DNA of 64,000 bases from CAVTJL01 sp963735065 (GTDB taxonomy: Bacteria; Pseudomonadota; Alphaproteobacteria; Geminicoccales; Geminicoccaceae). This document shows positions 1 to 8,177 of this stretch, one piece after another (position 1 is the stretch's first letter; the number at the start of each line of letters is the position of its first letter). The notes under the pieces were generated by a model. It saw nothing but the letters and a program-made list of their open reading frames with translations, was not told the DNA's origin and searched no databases. A program made the position numbers and the translations under genes. Location: NCBI GenBank assembly GCA_963735065.1, contig CAVTJL010000001.1, positions 744,001 to 808,000 on the forward strand, written 5' to 3'.

Positions 1-73
1 GGTGGTGATGACGATCCAATGGACCCTGGCCCGCTGAACGGGTTCTGATCGGGTATCTGACGCTCGTCCCCGC

Positions 74-565
74 TCATCCCCGCGTGTCCAGGGTCTTCGT
101 CAGATAACGCACGCTCTTGCTCCCATCCCCGAGGGTCGCTCGACCGACCTCCTCGAAGCCCAGCGCGGCATGAAATGCGTCGGAAGCCGGATTAGGGGGC
201 ATCAGATTGACCTCGCAACAAATCCGCTCGTGGCCCGCCCGAAGCGCATGCTGGATGAGGTCTGCGTAGAGCCGACGCGCCAGGCCGCGGCCCCGATACG
301 CGGAGGCCGTGGCCACACGGTCGACATAGACGAACCGCTCGAACCGGTCCCGGAACCAGAGAAAGTTGGGGCTGTCATAGTCAGCGCCCTGGTCGAATGC
401 GATCAGGAAGGCATCCAGATCACCAATACCCGTCGCCAGGAAGGCCTGGGAAAGCATCGAGCGAAGCTTCGGGTCGGCGAGCCAGGAGGTCTCGACGGCA
501 TTCTCGTTGTTGAGCTCGAGCAGGCTCGCATCCGGCCATGCGAGCCGCCTGATCCTGGTCTCCAT
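74..565 (-). CDS. GNAT-family N-acetyltransferase
   Basis: Predicted cytosolic acyl-CoA N-acetyltransferase of unknown substrate. The C-terminal half carries the GNAT core: a strand reading VYVDRVATASAYRGRGLARRL, in which RGRGLA is the acetyl-CoA pyrophosphate-binding motif A, followed by EVNLMPPN and a short AFHAALGFEEVGR segment typical of motif B. I prefer the ATG at 565 because AGGGGA lies six bases upstream; an ATG at 592 would add nine residues without a clear ribosome site. Length (163 residues) is normal for a single-domain GNAT. It stands alone, with NnrU upstream on the same strand. The family is confident; the substrate cannot be read from sequence. Confidence 0.85.
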   Translation of the reverse strand: METRIRRLAWPDASLLELNNENAVETSWLADPKLRSMLSQAFLATGIGDLDAFLIAFDQGADYDSPNFLWFRDRFERFVYVDRVATASAYRGRGLARRLYADLIQHALRAGHERICCEVNLMPPNPASDAFHAALGFEEVGRATLGDGSKSVRYLTKTLDTRG

Positions 566-646
566 CGAGGGTCCCCTGGTCCTTGATGCCATCGTGGCCC
601 ATTGCGGCGGCGCACAGATCCCGGCCGCCTGAAGCCCAATGTGCCC

Positions 647-1330
647 TTAGCCGAGCGCCGGCACCCCGAATAGCCAGGGATGGACGATGATGAGCACGAC
701 ATAGAGGCCCAGGGCCAGCGCCAGCTGGGTCAGCGAGATCTCCCTGAGCGCGAGCTTCTGTCGGCGCTCGATGATCGCCTGGAACGGAAGATGCGAGGTC
801 CGCTGCAGGAAGACACCCCAGCCGGGCTGGCTCTCCCGAGCCTTGCGACCGTCGATGAGGCCGCCGCCGACCAGGCCCAGAACGGCGAAGGCGCCGAAGA
901 AAATAAGGGAGGCGGCGTCGCCCTTGGCCACGATGTGGCCGATGGCCCAGAGCGTGATGCCCCACATCAGCGGATGACGGGTGATACGCAGGATGCCTCG
1001 CGCGGGCTCCATCGCGTCGGCGTCGGGCGCCTGGCCTACCGCGGTGGGATTGGGCGCCGTGAGGGCGCAGACAGTCAGGAGCAACGCAAAGGGCATAAGG
1101 ACCACCGGCAGATCGACGGCGAGGGTGCCTTCGGGCTGCCAGAGCCACAAGGTCGGGGCCGCGCGATATTCGAGCGCGAGCCAGACCACCGCCACGATGG
1201 CCACGAGCGAGTAGAGGGCGCGGTAGGGCCCTTCGCCGATCGAGCTGATCAGCTGCCCGCGCAGGCTTGTGCTGGCGATGCCGAAGTGCGTCCCCACGAG
1301 GAAGATCGCAGCCACGATGAGGCTGCTCAT
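647..1330 (-). CDS. NnrU family integral membrane protein
   Basis: Hydrophobic protein of 227 residues with about six membrane segments. It begins SSLIVAAIFLVGTHFGIAS and contains the NnrU-type stretch RITRHPLMWGITLWAIGH (roughly residues 115-132), shared with NnrU and related isoprenylcysteine-methyltransferase-like proteins. NnrU is genetically linked to nitrite/nitric oxide metabolism in some alphaproteobacteria, but no denitrification genes are nearby, so a role in that pathway is not supported here. The ATG at 1330 follows a strong GGGGGGAG site; the reading frame is open 19 codons further upstream but without a comparable site. Confidence 0.85.
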   Translation of the reverse strand: MSSLIVAAIFLVGTHFGIASTSLRGQLISSIGEGPYRALYSLVAIVAVVWLALEYRAAPTLWLWQPEGTLAVDLPVVLMPFALLLTVCALTAPNPTAVGQAPDADAMEPARGILRITRHPLMWGITLWAIGHIVAKGDAASLIFFGAFAVLGLVGGGLIDGRKARESQPGWGVFLQRTSHLPFQAIIERRQKLALREISLTQLALALGLYVVLIIVHPWLFGVPALG

Positions 1331-1485
1331 GCGAGCTTCTCCCCCCCTCGATTTGCGCGAATGCGCCCGCTGCCGCCTCGCCCGCACAGGAGCCGGGTCG
1401 GGCTGCCGAGACCTTAGGCGCGGCGTGCGGGAATCGCTACTGCCGGAGCATCGGCCTTCGACAGCCTGGCCGGATGTGGCACCGG

Positions 1486-2724
1486 TCAGGCACGCCAGCC
1501 CGGGCCCGCCCCAGGCCGGTCGGTGGCCCGGCCTGCCTTGATGAGGCGCTCGAGCGGACTAGCGCCGATCCAGTAGGCGAGCTCGGCCGGCCGATCGATC
1601 CGCCAGACGGCAAGATCCGCGAGCTTGCCCACGGTGAGCGTGCCCCGATCGTCGAGGCCCAGTGCCTGGGCAGCGTGGACGGTCATGCCGCGGAGTGCCT
1701 CCTCCGGCGTGAGCCGAAAGAGGATGCAAGCCATGTTGAGGGCGAGCAACGGCGAGAGAAGCGGCGAGGAGCCCGGATTGGCGTCCGTCGCCACCGCCAT
1801 CGGCACGCCCGCGTCGCGGAACGCCGCGACCGGCGGCCTCTTTTTCTCGCCGAGCACATAGAATGCCCCCGGAAGGAGAACGGCGACCGTGCCGGCCCCT
1901 GCCATCGCCCTGACGCCCAGCTCGTGCGCATACTCCACATGATCGGCGGAAAGTGCCCCGAGCCGCGCCGCAAGCTCGGCACCGCCGCCATCCGAGAGCT
2001 GATCGGCGTGGAGCCGCAAGGGCAGGCCTCGCGCCTTCGCCGCCTCGAAGAAGTGCTGGATCTCCTCGCGGCTGAAGGCGATCCCCTCGCAGAAGGCGTC
2101 GACGGCGTCGATCAGGCCCTCCGCGATGAGCGCATCGAGCATCGTGCCGGACGCGGAATCGACATAGGCGGCGCGCCCGATCTCGTCAGGCGGTGGCACG
2201 GCGTGCAGGCCGAGAAAGCTCGTGACCACATCGATGTCGGGCCGCCGGCCCAGCGTCCGCGCGACACGCAGCATCTTGCTCTCGGTCTCGAGGTCGAGCC
2301 CATAGCCCGACTTGATCTCGATGGTCGTGACACCGCCCGCGCGGAGCGCCTCGAGGCGCCGGTCCGCCTGTGCCACCAGATCGACCTCGGCCGCCTCGCG
2401 CGTCGCCCGCACCGTGCTCAAGATCCCTCCGCCGCGGCGCGCGATCTCGGCATAGGAGACCCCAGTCAGCCGCTCCTCCATCTCGGCCGCACGATCGCCG
2501 CCGAAGACGAGGTGGGTATGACAGTCGATCAGGCCGGGCGTGACCCAGGCACCTCCGAGATCGAAGACCTCGGCTGCCGTCTCGGACGGCAGCTGGGCGC
2601 GGGCCCCGATCCAGGCGATGCGTCCATCGGCGACTGCCAAAGCACCGTCCTCGATGGCACCGTAAGGCGACCCGCCTGTCACCATCGTGGCGAAACGGGC
2701 ATTGACCCAGAGGCTGTCCCACAC
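1486..2724 (-). CDS. hutI: Imidazolonepropionase
   Basis: Zinc/iron-dependent amidohydrolase of histidine degradation, opening 4-imidazolone-5-propanoate to N-formimino-L-glutamate in the cytosol. The amidohydrolase metal motif HTHLVFGG is near residue 70, followed by RGGGILSTV and SGYGLDLETE, which are typical of HutI. Metal-binding histidines appear in LHADQLSDGGG and the late Asp in VATDANPGSSP. I start at GTG 2724, which follows AAGGAGG by nine bases and gives 412 residues, close to the usual 400-410; the longer open frame to 2862 adds an unrelated Arg/Gly-rich tail. No other hut gene is in the window, so this copy is separated from the rest of the pathway. Confidence 0.93.
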   Translation of the reverse strand: MWDSLWVNARFATMVTGGSPYGAIEDGALAVADGRIAWIGARAQLPSETAAEVFDLGGAWVTPGLIDCHTHLVFGGDRAAEMEERLTGVSYAEIARRGGGILSTVRATREAAEVDLVAQADRRLEALRAGGVTTIEIKSGYGLDLETESKMLRVARTLGRRPDIDVVTSFLGLHAVPPPDEIGRAAYVDSASGTMLDALIAEGLIDAVDAFCEGIAFSREEIQHFFEAAKARGLPLRLHADQLSDGGGAELAARLGALSADHVEYAHELGVRAMAGAGTVAVLLPGAFYVLGEKKRPPVAAFRDAGVPMAVATDANPGSSPLLSPLLALNMACILFRLTPEEALRGMTVHAAQALGLDDRGTLTVGKLADLAVWRIDRPAELAYWIGASPLERLIKAGRATDRPGAGPGWRA

Positions 2725-2795
2725 GACCGTTTCCCTCCTTGGGCCTGGCGCGGCGACCGTCGAGGACGCTCCCCGATGCTCGAAGACGAAGCCAG

Positions 2796-4625
2796 ATGGC
2801 CGATATCCCAACCATCCGAGATGACCGCGTGAGCCAAAGCGCCTCGATGCCCGACGCGCCACCCCGCGCCCCGCCGCAGCCTTGGGCGCCCCGGCTCGTA
2901 CGCCTTCGCCTCGTCACCGGCCTCGTCCTCTTCATCTATGCCACGACCCATCTCGCCAATCACGCCCTGGGGCTGATCTCCCTCGCGGCGATGGAGCAGG
3001 GCCGCCACGTCTTTCTCGGCTTCTGGCGTCTCCCGCCCATCGAGATCGTCCTCCTTCTCTCCCTCATCCTCCATGTGGCGCTCGGCCTCCATCGTCTGTG
3101 GGAGCGCCGCGGCTTTCGCCTGGCACCGCTCGAGGCGGCGCAGCTGGCGCTCGGGCTCATGATTCCGAGCTGGCTCGTCGTCCACATTCTCGGCACCCGC
3201 TGGCTCAGCCTTTGCTGCGGCGTCAAGGACAGCTACGCCTACTTTCTCGATCTGGTCTGGCCGGGTGGCGCCCTGCAACAGGCCATCATGCTCATGATCG
3301 TCTGGCTGCACGGGTGCATCGGCATTCGTGCCTGGCTGCGCCTCAAGCCCTTCTATCATGCGCTCCGCCCGTGGCTGGCCGGTGGTGCCGTGCTGCTGCC
3401 GACCCTGGCTCTCACGGGCTATCTCGCCGCCGGCCGCGAGGTGGCGCTGCTGCGCACCGTCGATCCGGAGGCCTGGGCGGCCCTCGGTCGAGCTCAGGGC
3501 TGGATGCTCGACGAGGCGGTCAGGGAGGCCTGGGTCTACCGGCCGACGCGCCTGATCGTCGACGGCTTCCTCGCCCTCGCCCTTTCGATCCTCGTCCTGC
3601 GTGCGGTCCGTTTCCTCGTGATGCGGCGACGCACCGTGCGCCTCTTTTATCCCGGCGGCAGGACCTTCACGGTGCCACGGGGCCTGACCGTGCTCGAGGC
3701 CAGCCGCACGCAGGGCATTCCCCACGCCGCCGTCTGCGGCGGCCGGGGGCGCTGCTCGACCTGCCGCGTGCGCGTGGGCCGGGGCAGTGAGCGCCTACAG
3801 CCACCCAGCGCCGAGGAGCGGAGGGTCCTGACCCGCGTCGGCGCCGCCGAGGACGTCCGCCTCGCCTGCCAGATCCGGCCAACCACGGACCTCATCGTCA
3901 CGCCCCTGCTGCCGGCCGAGACACCGGCCGCGGCCTCGCTCCGACCCATGAACCCGGGCCAGGGTCGCGAGCGGGAGATCGCCGTCATGTTCGCCGATCT
4001 GCGTGGCTTCACCCGGCTGTCGGAAAGCCGCTTGCCCTACGACACGGTGTTTGTCCTCAACAGGTACTTCCAGACGATGGGTGTCGCCATCGAAGGCGCG
4101 GGTGGCCGGATCGACAAGTTCATCGGCGACGGGATCATGGCCCTGTTCGGCATCGAAGGCCCGCCCCAGGCGGGGGCCGGTGCCGCCCTCGTGGCCGCGC
4201 GCCGCATGGCCGAGGCGCTCGAGGTGTTGAACCGCGACCTGAGGGCCGACCTGCCCGAGCCGTTGCGCATGGGTGTGGGCCTTCATTTCGGCCAGGCCAT
4301 CGTGGGCGAGATGGGCTACGGGCGAGCCGTGTCGCTGACGGCGATAGGCGACACCGTCAATGTCGCGAGCCGCCTCGAGGCTCTGACCAAGGAGCTGGGC
4401 GCCCAGCTGATCGTCTCGGCGGCGTTGCTGCGCCGGGCCGGCGTGGCGCACGACGATCTCCAGCTCCGCGAGATCGAGCTCCCGGGTCGCGGCGGCAGCC
4501 TTGCCGTTCTCGTGCTGGCCGATGCCCGGACCCTGCCGCAGCCCGCCGAAGCCGCGGCCTCGGCGGGCTCCAGCAAGCTCGATCGGCTCAGAGGCTGGCG
4601 GCGGCGCCTGGCATCGAGCACCTAG
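2796..4625 (+). CDS. Class III adenylate cyclase with SDH-like membrane anchor and 2Fe-2S ferredoxin domain
   Basis: Three domains in order. Residues about 30-215 form six membrane helices resembling the cytochrome-b anchor of succinate dehydrogenase, with histidines at about 52, 56, 93, 99, 130 and 172 placed like haem ligands. Residues about 280-370 are a plant-type ferredoxin with Cys at 314, 320, 323 and 358 (CGGRGRCSTC, then LACQI). Residues about 390-580 are a class III cyclase with metal aspartates in FADLRGFT and KFIGDGIMALFG and AIGDTVNVASRLE; the Lys and Asp of the purine-specificity pair are present, favouring ATP over GTP. A CyaC of Sinorhizobium with a quinone-responsive dihaem anchor is the closest described design. 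The start is uncertain: GTG 2829 and ATG 2847 are alternatives. Product is probably cAMP in response to redox state (inference). Confidence 0.85.
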   Translation: MADIPTIRDDRVSQSASMPDAPPRAPPQPWAPRLVRLRLVTGLVLFIYATTHLANHALGLISLAAMEQGRHVFLGFWRLPPIEIVLLLSLILHVALGLHRLWERRGFRLAPLEAAQLALGLMIPSWLVVHILGTRWLSLCCGVKDSYAYFLDLVWPGGALQQAIMLMIVWLHGCIGIRAWLRLKPFYHALRPWLAGGAVLLPTLALTGYLAAGREVALLRTVDPEAWAALGRAQGWMLDEAVREAWVYRPTRLIVDGFLALALSILVLRAVRFLVMRRRTVRLFYPGGRTFTVPRGLTVLEASRTQGIPHAAVCGGRGRCSTCRVRVGRGSERLQPPSAEERRVLTRVGAAEDVRLACQIRPTTDLIVTPLLPAETPAAASLRPMNPGQGREREIAVMFADLRGFTRLSESRLPYDTVFVLNRYFQTMGVAIEGAGGRIDKFIGDGIMALFGIEGPPQAGAGAALVAARRMAEALEVLNRDLRADLPEPLRMGVGLHFGQAIVGEMGYGRAVSLTAIGDTVNVASRLEALTKELGAQLIVSAALLRRAGVAHDDLQLREIELPGRGGSLAVLVLADARTLPQPAEAAASAGSSKLDRLRGWRRRLASST

Positions 4626-4726
4626 ATCGCCGCCACGGCATCTGCCAGCACGGTCCCCAGCAGACGCAACGCCGCCTCGCGCGGATCGCTCCGCCGCCAC
4701 ACGAGCACGAGCGCGCGCGATGGCCG
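4622..4726 (-). pseudogene. 3' remnant of a LysR-type regulator
   Basis: Only the last 34 or so codons of a LysR-family regulator remain: the peptide reads RPSRALVLVWRRSDPREAAL, then ends ADAVAAI and a stop at 4622. The pattern of an LVWRR strand followed by an Ala/Leu-rich helix is the usual end of the LysR effector domain. Upstream of it on the minus strand the reading frame runs straight into antisense of the catalase fragment, so the whole DNA-binding domain is missing. It overlaps the last four bases of the cyclase gene. Assignment rests on a short match, hence moderate confidence. Confidence 0.6.
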
Positions 4727-5329
4727 GGGCTGATCGAGATCGGCGTCATGGAGCTCAACCGGAACCCCGAGAATTACTTCCAGGAGATCGAGCTCGCGGC
4801 GTTCGAGCCGAGCAACGTCGTGCCCGGCATCGGCCACAGCCCGGACAAGATGCTGCAGGCGCGGATCTTCTCCTACGCCGACGCGCATCGCTACCGTATC
4901 GGCACCAACTACACCGCCCTGCCGCCGAACCGGCCGCGCTGCCCCTATCACACCTACCACCGCGACGGCGCGATGCGCTTCGACGGCAACTTCGGCGCCG
5001 CCGTGAACTACGAGCCCAACAGCTTCAATGGGCCCGTGCAGGACGAGCGCTTCAGGGAGCCGCCCCTGACGATCAGCGGCGATGCCGACCGCTACAACCA
5101 TCGCGACGGCAATGACGACTACACGCAGCCGGGCAACCTGTTCCGGCTGATGCCGGAGGACTCGCAGGAGCGGCTGTTCCGGAACATCGCCGAGGCGATG
5201 GCGGGCGTTCCGGACTTCATCGTCCAGCGCCAGCTCGGCCACTTCTACAAGGCCGATCCGGCCTACGGCGAAGGTGTCGCCAAGGCTCTCGGTGTCACGA
5301 TCAGGCCCGAGGCGATGGCGGCCGAGTAG
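4727..5329 (+). pseudogene. 3' remnant of a clade-3 monofunctional catalase
   Basis: Homology to small-subunit haem catalases begins abruptly at GLIEIGVMELNRNPENYF and runs normally to the C-terminus, through PGIGHSPDKMLQARIFSYADAHRYR and DDYTQPGNLFRLM. About 290 N-terminal residues are gone, including the catalytic His and Asn, although the RxFxY element that supplies the proximal haem Tyr remains. A 193-codon open frame from ATG 4748 could be translated but could not form an active enzyme. The break point abuts the LysR 3' remnant head-to-head, as expected if one deletion removed a divergent regulator-catalase promoter and both 5' ends. Stop is TAG at 5327. Confidence 0.85.
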
Positions 5330-5359
5330 CCGGGCCACCACCGCTCGGCCAGAAGCAAA

Positions 5360-5392
5360 AGAAGCCGGCGGCTTGCCGAGCCGCCGGCTTCT
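5360..5392. terminator. Bidirectional hairpin terminator between convergent genes
   Basis: Perfect 13-bp inverted repeat (5360-5372 with 5380-5392) around a 7-base loop, between the catalase remnant and the aquaporin gene. On the minus strand the stem is followed by TTTTGCTTCT, so it should stop aquaporin transcripts; on the plus strand there is no U tract. Confidence 0.8.
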
Positions 5393-5417
5393 CCGTCGTC
5401 ACAAGCGCCAGATCGCG

Positions 5418-6158
5418 TCAGGGACGCGGGATGTCACCGGAGATCGGCTCCTCGCGGGCTTCGCCGACCCAGCGATAGACGAGACCGCCGATCACGGCGC
5501 CCAGGATCGGCGCGACCCAGAAGAGCCAGAGCTGGCTCAGCGCCCAGCCGCCGACGAACAGCGCCTGGCTCGTGCTCCGCGCCGGGTTGACCGAGGTGTT
5601 GGTGATCGGAATGCTGACCAGGTGGATCAGCGTGAGGCAGAGACCGATCGCGATCGGCGCGCCGCCGGCCGGCGCCTTGCCGTGCGTGGCGCCCAGGATC
5701 ACGAAGAGGAAGAAGAAGGTCATCACCACCTCGGAGATGAACCCCGCGAGGAGAGAGTAGTGACCCGGCGAGTGCTCGCCATAGCCATTGGCCGCGAAGC
5801 CGTCTGCCAGGCTGAAGCCCGCCTGACCCTCAGGCGCCACCTTGCCGCTGGCGATGAGGTAGAGAACGAGCGCCCCGACGATGGCACCCAGCACCTGGGC
5901 GACAATGTAGGGAATGAGCTTGCCCGCCTCGAAGCGACCGCCGATCCAGAGCCCGATGGACACGGCTGGATTGAGATGGCAGCCCGACACATGGCCGATG
6001 GCATAAGCCATCGTCAGCACCGTGAGCCCGAACGCCAGCGAGACGCCGAGCAGCCCGATGCCGACGTTGGGAAATGCCGCTGCGAGAACAGCGCTGCCGC
6101 AGCCGCCGAGGACGAGCCAGAATGTTCCAAAGAACTCTGCGCCCAGAGCCTTTGACAT
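5418..6158 (-). CDS. aqpZ: Aquaporin Z-type water channel
   Basis: Inner-membrane water channel of the MIP family, 246 residues, slightly longer than the usual 230. Both half-helix motifs are intact: HLNPAVS at about residue 61 and SVNPARST at about 192. The selectivity filter fits AqpZ: a His in LTLIHLVSIP and the Arg after the second NPA, favouring water over glycerol. The N-terminus SKALGAEFFGTFWLVLGG is classic. It is monocistronic and ends at a strong hairpin; its ATG at 6158 is followed upstream by a 301-base region shared with the divergent ABC transporter. Confidence 0.95.
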   Translation of the reverse strand: MSKALGAEFFGTFWLVLGGCGSAVLAAAFPNVGIGLLGVSLAFGLTVLTMAYAIGHVSGCHLNPAVSIGLWIGGRFEAGKLIPYIVAQVLGAIVGALVLYLIASGKVAPEGQAGFSLADGFAANGYGEHSPGHYSLLAGFISEVVMTFFFLFVILGATHGKAPAGGAPIAIGLCLTLIHLVSIPITNTSVNPARSTSQALFVGGWALSQLWLFWVAPILGAVIGGLVYRWVGEAREEPISGDIPRP

Positions 6159-6459
6159 GAGTTGTTGTTCCTAGCCTTGTGGTTTCTAGTACGGTTCGAC
6201 CCTGCCGTCGCGAGAACTGGCGAGCCTTTCGTGACGGACCTCGCGTTGGTGCCTTCCCCCGAAGGCACGCTCGCCAAACTCGGCTCATAAATGTCTCGTC
6301 CATGTCTCCGCCATCCGTTCCTTCTGGGATGGGGCGCCAACGAGCGTACGTATGTATCCGTTTCTGCCTTCCGCTTGACGGCCCCGGTCGGATCGGCCTT
6401 TCCTGCCCGCAAGGACGGGAGAGGCAGGGATCCTCGACGAGCCGGGTGAGAGTACGGGC
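6159..6459. other. Intergenic region between aqpZ and the amino-acid ABC operon
   Basis: This 301-base gap must hold the divergent promoters of aqpZ and the transporter operon. It is visibly richer in A/T than the genes around it. I see no convincing open reading frame and no tRNA; a GGTTCGA at about 6189 has no matching acceptor or anticodon arms. Confidence 0.5.
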
Positions 6460-7242
6460 ATGGCGGAGCCGCAGCCGGCGTTGATCGCCGAGGACGTTCA
6501 CAAGAGCTTCGGCAGCATCGAGGTTCTCAAGGGCGTCTCGGTGGCGGCCCATCAAGGGGACGTCATCGCGATGCTCGGCGCCTCGGGCTCGGGCAAGAGC
6601 ACCTTCCTTCGCTGCATCAACCTGCTCGAGACGCCCAATCGCGGACGCATCGTCGTCCAGGGCGAGGAGCTGAGAATGCGCGCCGGCCGCGGCGGCGGGT
6701 CGGTGCCGCAGGACCGCCGGCAGGTCGAGCGCATCCGTGCCAAGCTCGGGATGGTGTTCCAGCAGTTCAATCTCTGGTCACATATGACCGTGCTCCAGAA
6801 CGTCATCGAGGCGCCTGTCCACGTGCTCCGCGTGCCCCGCAAGGAAGCGATCGAGCGGGCGGACGCCCTCTTGGCCAAGGTCGGCATCTGGGAGCGGCGC
6901 GACTACTATCCCTCGCATCTCTCGGGCGGCCAGCAGCAGCGGGCGGCGATCGCGCGGGCGCTCGCCATGGAGCCGGCCGTGATGCTCTTCGACGAGCCGA
7001 CCTCGGCGCTCGACCCCGAGCTGGTCGGCGAGGTCCTCAAGGTCATGCGCGACCTCGCTCTCGAGGGCCGCACGATGGTCGTCGTGACGCACGAGATGGG
7101 CTTCGCCCGTGACGTCTCGAGCGAGGTGATCTTTCTCCACGAGGGACGGATCGAATGCCAGGGTCCGCCCGGCTCCGTCTTCGGCGCGCCGCCCACCGAT
7201 CGCTTCCGCCAGTTCCTGGCGGGCAGCCAGCGACCGGTGTGA
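6460..7242 (+). CDS. Polar amino-acid ABC transporter ATP-binding protein (HisP type)
   Basis: Cytoplasmic ATPase powering import through the two permeases encoded downstream. Walker A GASGSGKST (about residue 41), Q-loop VFQQFNLW, signature LSGGQQQR, Walker B VMLFDEPTSALD and the switch His in VVVTHEMGF are all intact. The 260-residue length and the insertion between the helical and core subdomains match HisP/OccP. First gene of a five-gene plus-strand operon: ATPase, two binding proteins, two permeases. The substrate class (basic or related polar amino acids) follows from family membership, not from anything specific here. Confidence 0.92.
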   Translation: MAEPQPALIAEDVHKSFGSIEVLKGVSVAAHQGDVIAMLGASGSGKSTFLRCINLLETPNRGRIVVQGEELRMRAGRGGGSVPQDRRQVERIRAKLGMVFQQFNLWSHMTVLQNVIEAPVHVLRVPRKEAIERADALLAKVGIWERRDYYPSHLSGGQQQRAAIARALAMEPAVMLFDEPTSALDPELVGEVLKVMRDLALEGRTMVVVTHEMGFARDVSSEVIFLHEGRIECQGPPGSVFGAPPTDRFRQFLAGSQRPV

Positions 7243-7317
7243 GGCAGGAAAGCCCCTTGACGCGGAACCGCCGTCTGGCGTTCTAGCGTCGCCTTTCCTC
7301 ACCACGTGGAGACCCGG

Positions 7318-8106
7318 ATGCGTCGCTCGATGTTCATGATCGTTGCCCTGCTGCTCGCCGTTTCCAGCACGGCCAGGGCCGAGGCAGTGCTGCGCATCGG
7401 ATTCGAGGGCGCCTACCCGCCGTTCAACGAGATCGGCCCCACCGGCAAGCCTGCAGGCTTCGATATCGACGTGGCCGAGGCGCTCTGCCGTCAGATGCGC
7501 GTCCGCTGCGTGTTCGTGCAACGCCCCTGGAGCACCCTGCAGGAGGCCATCCTGGGTCGGCCCGGCATCTTTGGCAGCCAGATCGACGCGATCGTCTCCT
7601 CGGTGTCCATCACGCCGTCACGCGAGCGCACGGCGACCTTCACCAAGCCCTACTATCACGTGCCGGCCGAGTTCATCGCCCGCAAGGGCACGATCAAGAA
7701 GGCCGACGCGGCCACGCTGCGCGGCAAGCGGATCGGTGTGCAGGCGCACACCACGCATGACGACTTCGTCTCCTCGCAGTTCGGCGCCACCGCCACGATC
7801 GTCCGCTTCGCGACATTGCCACAAGCCACCGCGGCGCTCGCCCGTGGCGAGGTCGACGTCGTGCTCGGCGACGCCCTGGCCCTCGACCTGAGCTTCCTCC
7901 AGACGAGAAAAGGCAAGGACTTCGCCTTCGTGCCACCGTCCTTCACCGACCCGCGATGGTTCGGCGACGGGGTAGGGGTCGTGGTGAAGCCCGGCGACGG
8001 GGCTCTTCGGGCAAAGTTCGACAGCGCCATCGACGCCATCCGTGCCGATGGCGTCCTCAAGCGGATCTCCGAGCGCTACTTCGCCTTCGACATAGACGGC
8101 CACTAG
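7318..8106 (+). CDS. Periplasmic amino-acid binding protein 1
   Basis: Bacterial extracellular solute-binding protein family 3. A Sec signal peptide (RRSMFMIVALLLAVSSTARA) ends with an Ala-x-Ala site. The mature protein shows the family start LRIGFEGAYPPFNEIG and DIDVAEALC, and ends with an AIRADGVLKRISERYF helix. Start at ATG 7318 after GGAG; a GTG at 7306 is also open. Compared with its neighbour it has a longer loop (ILGRPGIFGSQ) before the IDAIVSSVSI strand, so the ligand pocket entrance may differ. It likely feeds the same permeases as binding protein 2. Confidence 0.9.
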   Translation: MRRSMFMIVALLLAVSSTARAEAVLRIGFEGAYPPFNEIGPTGKPAGFDIDVAEALCRQMRVRCVFVQRPWSTLQEAILGRPGIFGSQIDAIVSSVSITPSRERTATFTKPYYHVPAEFIARKGTIKKADAATLRGKRIGVQAHTTHDDFVSSQFGATATIVRFATLPQATAALARGEVDVVLGDALALDLSFLQTRKGKDFAFVPPSFTDPRWFGDGVGVVVKPGDGALRAKFDSAIDAIRADGVLKRISERYFAFDIDGH

Positions 8107-8177
8107 GCGCTAGTCCCTTGACGCCGGTCGCCGGAGCGCTCCACCATCGCCAATGAATGAGACAAGGAGGGGCAGGT

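Noticed and set aside
1..48. Short peptide ends in two plus-strand frames at the window's left edge
   Set aside because: Too short to decide which frame, if any, is the end of a gene lying outside the window.
4735..5341. Minus-strand open frame covering the catalase remnant
   Set aside because: Only its last 34 codons resemble LysR; the rest is antisense of catalase.
6180..6210. tRNA-like GGTTCGA
   Set aside because: No acceptor, anticodon or D-arm pairing around it.
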